From the NCBI RefSeq assembly GCF_042650125.1, contig NZ_JBHSAP010000018.1, positions 186,001-250,000 on the forward strand: a stretch of DNA of 64,000 nt, in the 5' to 3' direction. This stretch comes from Salinithrix halophila (GTDB lineage Bacteria; Bacillota; Bacilli; Thermoactinomycetales; DSM-45169). The notes under the pieces are model-generated. The model did no database searches and was not told where the DNA came from. It saw only the letters and a list, made by a program, of their open reading frames with translations. Within the stretch, counting starts at the first letter, position 1. Every line of letters begins with the position of its first letter. A program made the position numbers and the translations under genes. This document shows positions 1 to 8,086 of the stretch, piece after piece.

Positions 1-164
1 TTATCACCCTTTCTGCTTTGATGCTGAACAATTTCCCTTTTTCCTCGGTCGCTTTTCCCTTTTCCCGGATCTTTGTATGGCTGGCGGTGATCATCACCAT
101 CTGGTCCGGCATCGATTATTTCCTGAAAAACCGGCGGGTCATCCGCTTCTCTAAATCACGGTGA
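1..164 (+). CDS. pgsA: CDP-diacylglycerol--glycerol-3-phosphate 3-phosphatidyltransferase, C-terminal end (partial)
   Basis: Only the last 53 codons are inside the window; the start lies to the left. The frame beginning at base 3 reads without a stop to TGA at 162-164. It is hydrophobic with one clear membrane segment (FVWLAVIITIWSGIDYF) followed by a basic tail, which resembles the end of the CDP-alcohol phosphatidyltransferase PgsA. This membrane enzyme makes phosphatidylglycerol phosphate, the precursor of phosphatidylglycerol. The position directly before cinA is where Bacillus has pgsA and supports the call. The catalytic CDP-alcohol motif is not in view, so the identification rests on the C-terminal pattern and gene order. 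Confidence 0.75.
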   Translation, partial: ITLSALMLNNFPFSSVAFPFSRIFVWLAVIITIWSGIDYFLKNRRVIRFSKSR

Positions 165-193
165 CCGGCCGTCGAGAGAAAGGGCGTTGTCCG

Positions 194-1444
194 ATGCGCG
201 CAGAATTAGTCGCCGTCGGGACGGAGCTGCTCTTAGGGCAAATTGTCGACACCCATTCGGCTTTCCTGTCTCGGGAGCTATCTGGTCTTGGGATCGGTGT
301 ATATTACCATACCTCGGTCGGGGATAATTGGAATCGATTGAAGGGTGTTGTCGAGCAAGCGGCATCCCGTTCTGATCTGGTGATTTTTACCGGCGGGCTC
401 GGGCCGACGGAGGATGACCTTACCAAAGAGGTGGTTGCTAAGGTACTGGGCCTCCAATTGGTGGAGCATCCTCCCTCCAAGGTAGCTTTGGAGACATTGT
501 TCGGCGAACGGGGTCTGTCGGTTCCCCTATCTAACTATAAGCAGGCGCTGGTCTTTCCGGATGGAAGGGTTTTTGCCAACCCGAATGGAACGGCACCGGG
601 AGTGGCCGTCACTTATGGGAGAACGACCTTTGTCCTGTTGCCAGGTCCGCCGACCGAGCTATATCCGATGTTTGAAAATGAGGTACGCCCTTTTTTGGAA
701 GAAATTCGCCCAGATGGCGTACTTGTCTCCCATGTCCTCCGTTTTTACGGAATTGGTGAATCCCATCTGACGGAGCGGCTCGGAGACCTGATTCAAAAGC
801 AGACCAATCCTACGATTGCCCCCTTGGCAAAAGAAGGAGAGGTCACCCTTCGCTTGACAGCTAAAGCGGAGAGGGAAGCTGAAGCGCGATCGCTAATCAA
901 CCCAGTCAAAGAGCAGATTCTGAGAACGGTGGGCAGGTTCCTGTATGGAGAAAACGAGGAGACGCTGGAAAGAGCGGTTGTCCAGGAACTTACCCGGCAG
1001 AGAAAAACCCTGGCCCTGGCAGAGAGTTGTACCGGCGGTCTCCTCGCCCATATGCTTACTTCTGTTCCCGGGGCCAGCAAGGTTTTTCAGGGAGGCGTGG
1101 TTTCCTACACCGCGGATGCCAAGAAGTTAATGGCCGGTGTGCCAGCCGACTTCCTGGAAAAAAAGGGGGCGGTCAGCATGGATGCAGCCCTCTCCATGGC
1201 CGAGGGAACACGGGGTCGGTTGGGGGCTGACTTCGCCCTCAGCGTCACTGGAGTAGCTGGCCCCGCTCCTTCCGAAGGGAAACCAGTCGGCCTTGTCTAC
1301 GTGGGTCTTGCGGCACGGGGAGAACCTCCCCGTGCCCACCGTCTTGATCTGGGCGGTTCACGTCAAAAAATCCAGATCCGGGCGGCGAAACATGCGCTTT
1401 TTACACTACTGGAACGTTTAAAGAAAGGTGAAAGAACACGATGA
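194..1444 (+). CDS. cinA: CinA-family competence/damage-inducible protein (nicotinamide-nucleotide amidase)
   Basis: The 416-residue protein has the standard two-domain CinA build. The N-terminal molybdopterin-binding-like domain (about residues 1-170) contains GTELLLGQ and the FTGGLGPTEDDLT loop. The C-terminal PncC-type domain (about 250-410) contains AESCTGGLLA and VTGVAGP, the NMN deamidase signature used in pyridine nucleotide salvage. The frame is open back to a GTG at 161 that overlaps the pgsA stop. I chose ATG 194 because it gives the usual family length, begins MRAELVAVG like other CinA proteins and has an AAGGG-like ribosome site 9 bases upstream. The stop overlaps the helicase ATG, so the two are probably cotranscribed. 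In Bacillus cinA lies just upstream of recA; here a helicase and a reverse-strand gene intervene. Confidence 0.93.
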   Translation: MRAELVAVGTELLLGQIVDTHSAFLSRELSGLGIGVYYHTSVGDNWNRLKGVVEQAASRSDLVIFTGGLGPTEDDLTKEVVAKVLGLQLVEHPPSKVALETLFGERGLSVPLSNYKQALVFPDGRVFANPNGTAPGVAVTYGRTTFVLLPGPPTELYPMFENEVRPFLEEIRPDGVLVSHVLRFYGIGESHLTERLGDLIQKQTNPTIAPLAKEGEVTLRLTAKAEREAEARSLINPVKEQILRTVGRFLYGENEETLERAVVQELTRQRKTLALAESCTGGLLAHMLTSVPGASKVFQGGVVSYTADAKKLMAGVPADFLEKKGAVSMDAALSMAEGTRGRLGADFALSVTGVAGPAPSEGKPVGLVYVGLAARGEPPRAHRLDLGGSRQKIQIRAAKHALFTLLERLKKGERTR

Positions 1445-3027
1445 CGCAATTTGATTCTTTCCAACTGGATCCCCTCATTTTAAAAGGGATCCGAGAGATG
1501 GGGTTTGAAGAACCCTCCCCGATTCAAGAAGAATGCATTCCCGCGGTGCTTCGCGGTGAAGACGTGATCGGCCAGGCGCAAACTGGGACTGGTAAGACAG
1601 CGGCTTTCGGCATTCCACTTTTGGATCATGTCGACACGAGCCGACGCAAGGTACAGAGTGTCGTGCTGGCACCCACCCGGGAGCTGGCTATTCAGGTTTC
1701 CGAGGAATTACGCAAGATCGGTCGTTCCAAAAAGGTCTTCACTCTGCCGATTTACGGCGGACAATCCATCGGTCGCCAAATTAAAGCCCTGAAACAGGGG
1801 GTTCATGTGGTGATCGGAACGCCTGGTCGGATGTTGGATCACTTGCGCCGCGGGACGTTGAAGCTGGATGATGTGGAGATTTTTGTCCTGGATGAAGCCG
1901 ATGAAATGTTGGATATGGGCTTTATCGATGACATCGAAGCGGTGATGAAGTATTTGCCCGAGCGCCGACAGCTCCTTCTCTTTTCGGCGACAATGCCGCC
2001 AGCGATCCGCCATCTCGCCCAGAAGTATATGCAAAAGCCCCGCTACATTACCGTAAGTCGGGGCGAGGTGACTGCTCCCGTCATTGAACAGGTCTATTAT
2101 AAAGTTTTAGAGAATGGAAAACTGGAATCCTTGTGCCGCATCCTGGATAGTGAAGAGGTGGAGCAGGGAATCCTTTTCTGCCGTACGAAAAAAGGCGTCG
2201 ATGATCTGGCGGAAGCTCTACAAGCTCGGGGATATCTCGCGGGCGGTCTTCATGGAGACCTGGCCCAGCAACAGCGGGATCGCGTGATGAACGCTTTTCG
2301 CCGCGGGGATATCGAGTTGCTTGTAGCTACTGATGTGGCTGCCAGAGGGATTGATGTGGGGACGATCTCCCATGTGATCAACTATGACATCCCTCAGGAC
2401 GCTGAGAGTTATGTCCACCGCATTGGCCGAACAGGCCGGGCAGGCCGGACGGGGATCGCTCTCACCTTGGTCACCCCGCGGGAGATGAAACAACTTCGTT
2501 CGATTGAGCAGGAGATTCATGGTCAACTCGCCGTCCGGGAACTTCCCACACTGGAAGAAGTGGCCGAACGACAGCAGAAGGTGTTGGTTGAACAGCTGGA
2601 GGAGACCATCCAAGCGGGTGACCCCATCCCCTTCTTTGAAGAGATGGTGAAGGAACTGACGGTGAATCATGACGCGGAAAAAGTGGCAGTAGCCGCTCTT
2701 CATCTGGCCTTTGCCGACCGCTTTACCGCTGGCAACGATGCAGTTTATGATTTTGGTGAAACCGGTGCCTCTCCTGGGATGGTTCGGTTCTTCATCAATG
2801 TTGGCCGTAACGCTGATATCCGCCCGCGTGAGTTGGTGAAGGCGATTGCCGAACAGGCGGGGATCAATGCCAAGAAGGTAGGACGTATCAACATCTATGA
2901 CCGGTTCTCTTTTGTCGAAGTGCCGGAAGAGGCTGCTCCCTTTGTGTTCGAGGCCCTGCGCCAAACCAAGATCAACGGTGCAAGGGTCAACCTGGAGCCG
3001 GCCCGACCGCGCAACAGCCGGAGCTGA
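1441..3027 (+). CDS. DEAD-box ATP-dependent RNA helicase with DbpA-like RNA-binding domain
   Basis: The 528-residue helicase probably acts in ribosome assembly or mRNA decay. The helicase core carries, in order, the Q motif (PSPIQEECIP), motif I AQTGTGKT near residue 46, PTRELA, TPGR, DEAD, SAT and the C-terminal-lobe motif HRIGRTGRAGR. The last 75 residues (from about 445, VRFFINVGRNADI) form a DbpA/CsdA-type RRM-like domain. The layout matches the CshA/DeaD group; I cannot decide between cshA and dbpA-like orthology from one sequence. The start ATG overlaps the cinA stop (ATGA), implying translational coupling. Transcription ends at the strong hairpin immediately downstream. Confidence 0.92.
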   Translation: MTQFDSFQLDPLILKGIREMGFEEPSPIQEECIPAVLRGEDVIGQAQTGTGKTAAFGIPLLDHVDTSRRKVQSVVLAPTRELAIQVSEELRKIGRSKKVFTLPIYGGQSIGRQIKALKQGVHVVIGTPGRMLDHLRRGTLKLDDVEIFVLDEADEMLDMGFIDDIEAVMKYLPERRQLLLFSATMPPAIRHLAQKYMQKPRYITVSRGEVTAPVIEQVYYKVLENGKLESLCRILDSEEVEQGILFCRTKKGVDDLAEALQARGYLAGGLHGDLAQQQRDRVMNAFRRGDIELLVATDVAARGIDVGTISHVINYDIPQDAESYVHRIGRTGRAGRTGIALTLVTPREMKQLRSIEQEIHGQLAVRELPTLEEVAERQQKVLVEQLEETIQAGDPIPFFEEMVKELTVNHDAEKVAVAALHLAFADRFTAGNDAVYDFGETGASPGMVRFFINVGRNADIRPRELVKAIAEQAGINAKKVGRINIYDRFSFVEVPEEAAPFVFEALRQTKINGARVNLEPARPRNSRS

Positions 3028-3034
3028 AGCGAAT

Positions 3035-3078
3035 AAAAAAACCTGCCGCATGTCCGAATACATGCGGCAGGTTTTTTG
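3035..3078. terminator. Bidirectional intrinsic terminator between the helicase gene and the Fe-S assembly gene
   Basis: A perfect 18-bp inverted repeat (arms 3035-3052 and 3061-3078, 8-base loop) has an A-run on the left and a T-run on the right. It can therefore end transcription from both convergent genes. Confidence 0.9.
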
Positions 3079-3085
3079 TTTTGAT

Positions 3086-3397
3086 TTAGTGAATTCCCAA
3101 GGCCATCTTGGCGTACCGGGACATTCGTTCCTTTGACCACGGCGGGTTCCAGACGATGTTGACCTCCACATTTTTCACCCCGTCCACAGACTGACAGGCG
3201 GCGGTGACCATTTCATTGATCATCCCAGCCAGGGGGCAGCCCATCGCGGTTAGGGTCATGGTTACTTTGGCGTTCCCTTCGTCATCGACATCCACTCCGT
3301 ATACGAGGCCGAGATTGACGATATCGATATGGAGCTCCGGGTCTTCGACGGTTTCCAGAGCTTCCATGATCTCTTCTTCCATTTGTTCTTTATCCAT
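3086..3397 (-). CDS. MIP18-family (DUF59) metal-sulfur cluster assembly factor
   Basis: This 103-residue single-domain protein has the DUF59/MIP18 fold. Its core reads EALETVEDPELHIDIVNLGLVY, then TLTAMGCPLAGMI carrying the conserved cysteine, then a conserved WNPPWS segment. Relatives (SufT, PaaD, YitW) help mature Fe-S proteins. The window encodes several likely Fe-S clients (MiaB, the KorAB oxidoreductase), but no direct link is visible. It is transcribed alone and convergent to the helicase, sharing its terminator. An AAAGGAG site upstream of ATG 3397 supports the start. Confidence 0.88.
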   Translation of the reverse strand: MDKEQMEEEIMEALETVEDPELHIDIVNLGLVYGVDVDDEGNAKVTMTLTAMGCPLAGMINEMVTAACQSVDGVKNVEVNIVWNPPWSKERMSRYAKMALGIH

Positions 3398-3551
3398 TTC
3401 CTTCCCACTCCTTTCCGTTTAGTCTAGCTTCCATTATACTGAACCCTGCAGGAGCCGGTAAAGGGCGTCCGAAAAAGGCCAGCCTTTCCTGTATGGTATC
3501 CCCTTATTAAGGCCTTCCATGCCGTTTTACCGATTCCGGCTGCCAAATACA

Positions 3552-3565
3552 CGAATAAATGTTCG
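3552..3565 (+). promoter_or_regulatory. LexA (SOS) box upstream of recA
   Basis: The site reads CGAAT-N4-GTTCG, one mismatch from the Gram-positive LexA consensus CGAAC-N4-GTTCG. It ends ten bases before the predicted recA -35 element. The recA box of B. subtilis carries the same CGAAT left half, so DNA-damage induction of recA is expected here too. Confidence 0.8.
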
Positions 3566-3574
3566 CAAAAGATC

Positions 3575-3603
3575 TTGGCATGGGTGGGAAAAGAATGTAT
3601 GAT
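3575..3603 (+). promoter_or_regulatory. sigma-A promoter of recA
   Basis: TTGGCA at 3575-3580 and TATGAT at 3598-3603 are separated by exactly 17 bases and lie 37 bases before the recA start. The LexA box sits just upstream. Confidence 0.75.
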
Positions 3604-3639
3604 GGGGGTATCCAGCGGATTCGAAGGAGTGAGGTATGA

Positions 3640-4716
3640 ATGTCCGATCGCCGTCAGGCTTTGGATATGGCCTTAAGACAGATAGAGAAACAGTTTGGTA
3701 AAGGTTCGATTATGAAAATGGGGGAGGGCGGACCACGGCAAGTGGAAACCGTCTCCAGCGGGGCTCTCGCCCTGGATATCTCTCTTGGGGTAGGCGGCCT
3801 TCCCCGGGGCAGGATCGTCGAGGTGTACGGGCCGGAATCCTCCGGGAAGACCACCGTTGCCCTCCATGCTATCGCCGAAGCACAGAAGGGCGGGGGGCAA
3901 GCCGCTTTCATCGATGCAGAGCACGCTCTGGATCCGGTTTACGCTGAGAGGCTTGGAGTGAACATCGACGAACTCCTCCTCTCCCAACCGGATACCGGTG
4001 AACAGGCTCTAGAGATCGCCGAAGCTTTGGTTCGTAGCGGTGCTATCGATATCATCGTCATCGACTCTGTGGCGGCTCTGGTGCCTAAGGCGGAAATCGA
4101 AGGAGAGATGGGGGATTCTCATGTGGGCCTTCAGGCGCGTTTGATGTCTCAGGCCCTGAGGAAGCTTTCCGGTGCTATCAGCAAATCGAAAACGATCGCC
4201 ATCTTCATCAACCAGATCCGGGAAAAAGTGGGCGTTATGTTTGGCAACCCGGAGACGACTCCCGGGGGGCGTGCCCTCAAATTCTACTCGAGCGTCCGAC
4301 TCGAAGTGCGCCGCGCGGAAACAATCAAGCAAGGAAACGACATGGTGGGCAACCGGACTCGTATCAAAGTGGTGAAGAATAAGGTGGCTCCGCCTTTCAG
4401 ACAAGCTGAAGTGGATATCATGTACGGGGAAGGGATCTCCAGGGAAGGAAGCATCCTGGATATCGGAAGCGACCTGGATATCGTTAAAAAGAGCGGTGCC
4501 TGGTACTCCTTCGACGGCGACCGTCTCGGTCAGGGGCGTGAAAACGCGAAGCAATTCCTGAAGGAAAATGCTAAGGTTTCCCTCCAAATCGAGAATAAGA
4601 TTCGGGCCCACTTTAATCTTAGCGTCGTCCAGGCACCTGGCGGGGAGGAAGAAAAGCCGACCGGGAAAAGCTCAGAGGAGGACGCGAAAACCCTCTCTCC
4701 TAAGCCGAAGGAATAA
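3640..4716 (+). CDS. recA: Recombinase RecA
   Basis: The 358-residue RecA is the DNA strand-exchange ATPase and SOS coprotease. Walker A GPESSGKT is at residues 64-71, the Walker B strand reads IDIIVIDSVAAL near 140, the L1/L2 loop regions follow (MGDSHVGLQARLMSQALRK; FINQIREKVGVMFGNPETTPGGRALKFYSS), and the acidic tail (EEEKPTGKSSEEDAKT) is typical of the family. ATG 3640 has a GGAG site about 10 bases upstream. The gene has its own LexA-controlled promoter and is followed after 19 bases by recX. Confidence 0.98.
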   Translation: MSDRRQALDMALRQIEKQFGKGSIMKMGEGGPRQVETVSSGALALDISLGVGGLPRGRIVEVYGPESSGKTTVALHAIAEAQKGGGQAAFIDAEHALDPVYAERLGVNIDELLLSQPDTGEQALEIAEALVRSGAIDIIVIDSVAALVPKAEIEGEMGDSHVGLQARLMSQALRKLSGAISKSKTIAIFINQIREKVGVMFGNPETTPGGRALKFYSSVRLEVRRAETIKQGNDMVGNRTRIKVVKNKVAPPFRQAEVDIMYGEGISREGSILDIGSDLDIVKKSGAWYSFDGDRLGQGRENAKQFLKENAKVSLQIENKIRAHFNLSVVQAPGGEEEKPTGKSSEEDAKTLSPKPKE

Positions 4717-4735
4717 GGAAGGCGAGTGACAGCGG

Positions 4736-5389
4736 ATGGGCGAACGGGGTGAGATTACGCGAATCGAACGGCAGAAGAGTGGAGCTCCTCGCTATAATAT
4801 CCATATAGACGGTTCCTACCGTTTCGCCGTTCACGAGGACGTGTTGGTTAAATTCGCCTTGTCCAAAGGGATGCAGGTGGACGCCAAAGAGATGGAACGG
4901 ATTCTCGTCGAAGAGGAACGGAACAAGGTGCGCCAAGCGGTACTCCGTTATGTGGGTTATAAGCCCCGTACTGTTTCTGAGGTCGAGCGGTATCTCACAG
5001 GAAAAGGATTTGCGCCGGAACACCACCATCCAGTCATTGCTGAAATGAAGAAACAGGGTTACCTGGATGACCGGCGGTTCGCCGAGAGCTGGGTGGAAGA
5101 GCGACGCCGTACCAAAGGGTACGGCGTTGCCATGCTCCGGCAGGAACTGAAGCAAAAGGGAATCTCCGAAGAAGTGGTCGCGGAAGCAGTCGGAGACCTC
5201 GGACAAGATGAAGAGCGGGAAGTGGCCCAACAGGTAGCGGAAAAACGGTATCGCCGCCTTCGGGGCCATCCCTGGCCCGCTGTTGAACGGCGGCTTGGAC
5301 AATACCTGTTTCGTCGCGGTTTCGCCTCTTCCCTGGTTTACAGTTTGCTTCGGGAGTATCGGGATCGCCATGGAGAGGAAAGGGAGTGA
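4736..5389 (+). CDS. recX: Regulatory protein RecX
   Basis: This 217-residue protein is built from three-helix RecX repeats, recognisable in RYVGYKPRTVSEVERYLTGKG, YLDDRRFAESWVEERRRTKGYG and a third copy near the C-terminus. RecX proteins bind RecA filaments and modulate their stability. The gene starts 19 bases after recA, so both are likely read from the LexA-controlled promoter. The next gene begins 9 bases after its stop, which extends the presumed DNA-repair operon into the SbcD-like gene. Confidence 0.93.
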   Translation: MGERGEITRIERQKSGAPRYNIHIDGSYRFAVHEDVLVKFALSKGMQVDAKEMERILVEEERNKVRQAVLRYVGYKPRTVSEVERYLTGKGFAPEHHHPVIAEMKKQGYLDDRRFAESWVEERRRTKGYGVAMLRQELKQKGISEEVVAEAVGDLGQDEEREVAQQVAEKRYRRLRGHPWPAVERRLGQYLFRRGFASSLVYSLLREYRDRHGEERE

Positions 5390-5398
5390 ATAAGCCCG

Positions 5399-6394
5399 AT
5401 GTTTCACCTCTTGTATGTGACAGATACCCATATCCGAGGGACCGCTCCCCGCAGCCGAATCGACGACTTTGCTTCTTCCTTGCGTGACAAATTGGAGGAA
5501 GTGATCGAAACCGCCGTGAAAGAGAAGGTAGATGCTGTTCTCCACGGTGGGGATCTGTTTGACAGGCCGGATATTTCCCCAGCGGTGGTAAGGGAGTTCG
5601 CTGCATTGCTGCGCCGCCTGGATGTGCCGATTTATACGATTGCGGGAAATCATGACATCTATGGTCACAATCCAGGAACGGTCGACCGTTCGATGCTGGG
5701 CCTGTTGGATGCCTTCGGCACGGTTCGCCTCCTGCGTCCGAAGGAGAGGCTTCTCCTGAAAGGGAAAGGTGTCACGATCCAGTTGTCGGGACAACCTTTC
5801 CACTATGACCTGGACAAGCGAGATCCGGAATTGGACTATACAGTTAAAAACGAGACCGGTGCCGATTATTGCATCCATATGGTTCATGGGATGGCCGTCG
5901 ACCGTGCCCTGCCCGAAGGAGTTCCCCATACGATGGTACACTCCCTTTGGGCCGGGGAGGCGGATGTACTCCTAACCGGGCATTACCATGCAGGGTTTCC
6001 CTTGCAAAAGAAAGATGGGCGATACATAGTAAACCCGGGAGCCCTTGCCCGGATTAACAACCACCCCTCGGAAATGAAGCGGAAGCCCCAAGTCGCTCTG
6101 CTGAAATTTGGGCAGGACATTCAGGTGGAGATCCGACCGCTGCGCTGTGCTGCACCAGGCGAGACGGTCCTGGACCGTTCCTATCTGGAAGAAGCTGCTT
6201 ACCGAGAGGAGAAGATGGCCTCCTTTGTACAGGAAGTTCGTGCTGCCGGAGAGTTCAGAGGTATGGGGGCACCCGATATCGTTGAGGAGATCGCTCGCTT
6301 GGAGGGGGTTGACGACGACGTGAAGGTTGAAGCCCTCCGACGGATTGCTGTTGTACAGGAACGCTTGGGTTGGGAATGGGAGGGGGGGCGTTGA
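5399..6394 (+). CDS. SbcD/Mre11-like metallophosphoesterase (DNA repair nuclease)
   Basis: This 331-residue calcineurin-like phosphoesterase has all metal-binding motifs: DTHIRG near residue 9, GGDLFDRPD near 50, AGNHD near 82, and GHYHAGF with HG pairs further on. An alpha-helical capping region (about 260-331) would contact a partner ATPase, as in SbcD and Mre11. Directly downstream, overlapping by a TTGA junction, lies a Rad50-like ATPase head, so the pair probably forms an SbcCD/Mre11-Rad50-type end-processing complex. At 331 residues it is shorter than the roughly 390-400 of B. subtilis SbcD. Placement after recA-recX suggests SOS co-regulation. Confidence 0.82.
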   Translation: MFHLLYVTDTHIRGTAPRSRIDDFASSLRDKLEEVIETAVKEKVDAVLHGGDLFDRPDISPAVVREFAALLRRLDVPIYTIAGNHDIYGHNPGTVDRSMLGLLDAFGTVRLLRPKERLLLKGKGVTIQLSGQPFHYDLDKRDPELDYTVKNETGADYCIHMVHGMAVDRALPEGVPHTMVHSLWAGEADVLLTGHYHAGFPLQKKDGRYIVNPGALARINNHPSEMKRKPQVALLKFGQDIQVEIRPLRCAAPGETVLDRSYLEEAAYREEKMASFVQEVRAAGEFRGMGAPDIVEEIARLEGVDDDVKVEALRRIAVVQERLGWEWEGGR

Positions 6395-7866
6395 ACCGTT
6401 TCGAAAAACTCGTTATCGAAAATTTTCAGTCCCATAGCCGGACGGAGATTTCTTTCACAGATGGTCTCAATGTGTTCGTCGGTCCCTCGGACAGCGGAAA
6501 AAGCGCGATCCTCCGTGCTTTGCGCTGGGTTCTCTACAATCAACCAAAGGGAAAAGATTATATCCGAGTCGGAAAGGATCGTTGCCGGGTAGTTCTCACC
6601 CTTACGGATGGCACCGAGATCACCCGGGAACGCTCTGCTTCGGTTAACCGTTATTTTCTGAAGGTGCCGGGGAAAGAGGAGATGATCTTCGAAGGGTTCG
6701 GAGGGAATGTTCCCCGAGAAGTGATCGAAGCCCATGGGATGCACCCGTTGAAGTTGGATTCTGACTGGAATATGCCGGCTCAGTTCGGAACCCAGTTGGA
6801 AGGCCCCTTTCTTCTGTCGGAGACGGGGGGAGTCAAGGCGAAGTCGATCGGTCGAGTCTCAGGCGCCCACCTCATCGATATCGCTCTGCAGGAGACGGTT
6901 CGGGATCAGCGAAACCTTTCTTCGGAAATCAAGCATGTCTTAGCAGAATCCGAACGGTTAAAGGAGTCCTTAAAGCCCTATCAAACCCTGCCTGACCTTA
7001 TCGAAAGGCTGGAGGGGGCGGAGGAACGGCACCGTGAAGCGTCGGAGATGCGCTGGCGTCTGGAGAGGCTGCAGACGGCTAAAGAGCGTTGGGACGGCTG
7101 CCGGAAGCAACAGGCAGGAGAACGGGTTCGTCTGGAACGGCTTGCTTGCCTCCCGGATCTGACCATCCGGGTTGTGGAATTGGAACAGCTCTGCAATCGT
7201 CGGGAGCGGTTGGCACGGGCGACAGACAATCATCGGCGAACTCATAAAGAGAAGGCAGATTGGAAACGGGTGCTGGCTAAGACGAAGAACTGCAACCGGT
7301 TGGAGGGAACGTTACGCGATCTCGAAGAGCGGGCGACACGCCACCGGAGAATGGAAAGCCTTCACGAACGCTGCACCTTTCACCAGCAAGAAGAGGAGAA
7401 AGTGAAGAGATGGCTGAAGGGAACAATGTCTGTTAAAGAGACGGATCTTGCCGATCTAGAGGAGCGACATCACCTTTTCTCCCGGCTGATCCGGCTTCTT
7501 CCCCGCTACCGGCATCTGTGCGAAGAAAAAGAGAAGCTAAGGGAGCAGCTGCGTCGAACGGAAGCGCTGCCGGATGAGTTGACTGGGGAGCTACCCTTGC
7601 TGCTGGAACGGCTGAAGCGGCTTACAGCTTGTAAGGAAGAACTGAGGGATCGGCGGAAGCGTTTGCGTGACGGAATCCGTTACCGGAATGAACGGGATCG
7701 GGAGATCCGGGCATGGACGGAACAGCTAGCTGCGATTCTGGAAACGTTGGGTCGTTGTCCTACTTGTGGGTCTCCCATCAGCGGTTCGGCTTTGGAACAT
7801 ATCTTGGAAGAGTACCGAGGAGGGGTGAGCGGTGCAGCGGCAGGAAGAGAAGATCAAAGAGATTAA
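6391..7866 (+). CDS. SbcC/Rad50-like ATPase, N-terminal part: Walker A head, coiled coil and zinc hook
   Basis: The protein opens with NRFEKLVIENFQSHSRTEI and a Walker A loop GPSDSGKSA near residue 30, with a Q-loop-like region AQFGTQLEGPFLL near 130. Charged heptad-rich coiled coil follows to about residue 455, then a CPTCG zinc-hook motif near residue 457. It stops about 35 residues after the hook and has no signature motif or Walker B, which are supplied by the two downstream frames. I prefer TTG 6391: it overlaps the upstream stop (TTGA) and follows a GGGAGGGGGG run. The frame is also open to TTG 6370. A normal SbcC is about 1,000 residues in one chain; here the break lies at the hook. 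Confidence 0.82.
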   Translation: MNRFEKLVIENFQSHSRTEISFTDGLNVFVGPSDSGKSAILRALRWVLYNQPKGKDYIRVGKDRCRVVLTLTDGTEITRERSASVNRYFLKVPGKEEMIFEGFGGNVPREVIEAHGMHPLKLDSDWNMPAQFGTQLEGPFLLSETGGVKAKSIGRVSGAHLIDIALQETVRDQRNLSSEIKHVLAESERLKESLKPYQTLPDLIERLEGAEERHREASEMRWRLERLQTAKERWDGCRKQQAGERVRLERLACLPDLTIRVVELEQLCNRRERLARATDNHRRTHKEKADWKRVLAKTKNCNRLEGTLRDLEERATRHRRMESLHERCTFHQQEEEKVKRWLKGTMSVKETDLADLEERHHLFSRLIRLLPRYRHLCEEKEKLREQLRRTEALPDELTGELPLLLERLKRLTACKEELRDRRKRLRDGIRYRNERDREIRAWTEQLAAILETLGRCPTCGSPISGSALEHILEEYRGGVSGAAAGREDQRD

Positions 7867-8086
7867 AGCCCGGCTGGAAGAAGCGAAAAACCTTCGCTAT
7901 AAGGCGGAGGTTCGTCTAGAAGACCTGGAACGTCAAGAGAAAGAGATTTTAAAAGAACTGGAAGAATTGGGTGTTGAGCCGGAACAGTTGGAAGAGGAGA
8001 TCGAAAAATTACAACAGGAGATCAACCGCAAGATTGAAGAAGCGTGGTCCATGCTACCTAGGGAGCTGACCAAAAGCGATGGATGA
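7832..8086 (+). CDS. Small coiled-coil protein, middle segment of the split Rad50-like ATPase
   Basis: The 84 residues are almost entirely predicted coiled coil (repeating E/K-rich heptads such as LEEEIEKLQQEINRKIEEA). GTG 7832 follows a strong GAGGAGGGG site and lies inside the end of the upstream gene, overlapping it by 35 bases in another frame. The stop overlaps the start of the next gene by 8 bases. It looks like part of the coiled-coil arm of a Rad50-type molecule made as a separate chain. No catalytic motif is present. Alternatively it is a small assembly factor for the complex. Confidence 0.75.
   Translation: MQRQEEKIKEIKARLEEAKNLRYKAEVRLEDLERQEKEILKELEELGVEPEQLEEEIEKLQQEINRKIEEAWSMLPRELTKSDG

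Noticed and set aside
2218..3171. 317-codon reverse-strand frame opposite the DEAD-box helicase
   Set aside because: A shadow of a strongly coding sequence; it lacks domain patterns and crosses the terminator.
4700..5941. 413-codon reverse-strand frame opposite recX and the SbcD-like gene
   Set aside because: It spans two clear genes on the other strand and shows no family motif.
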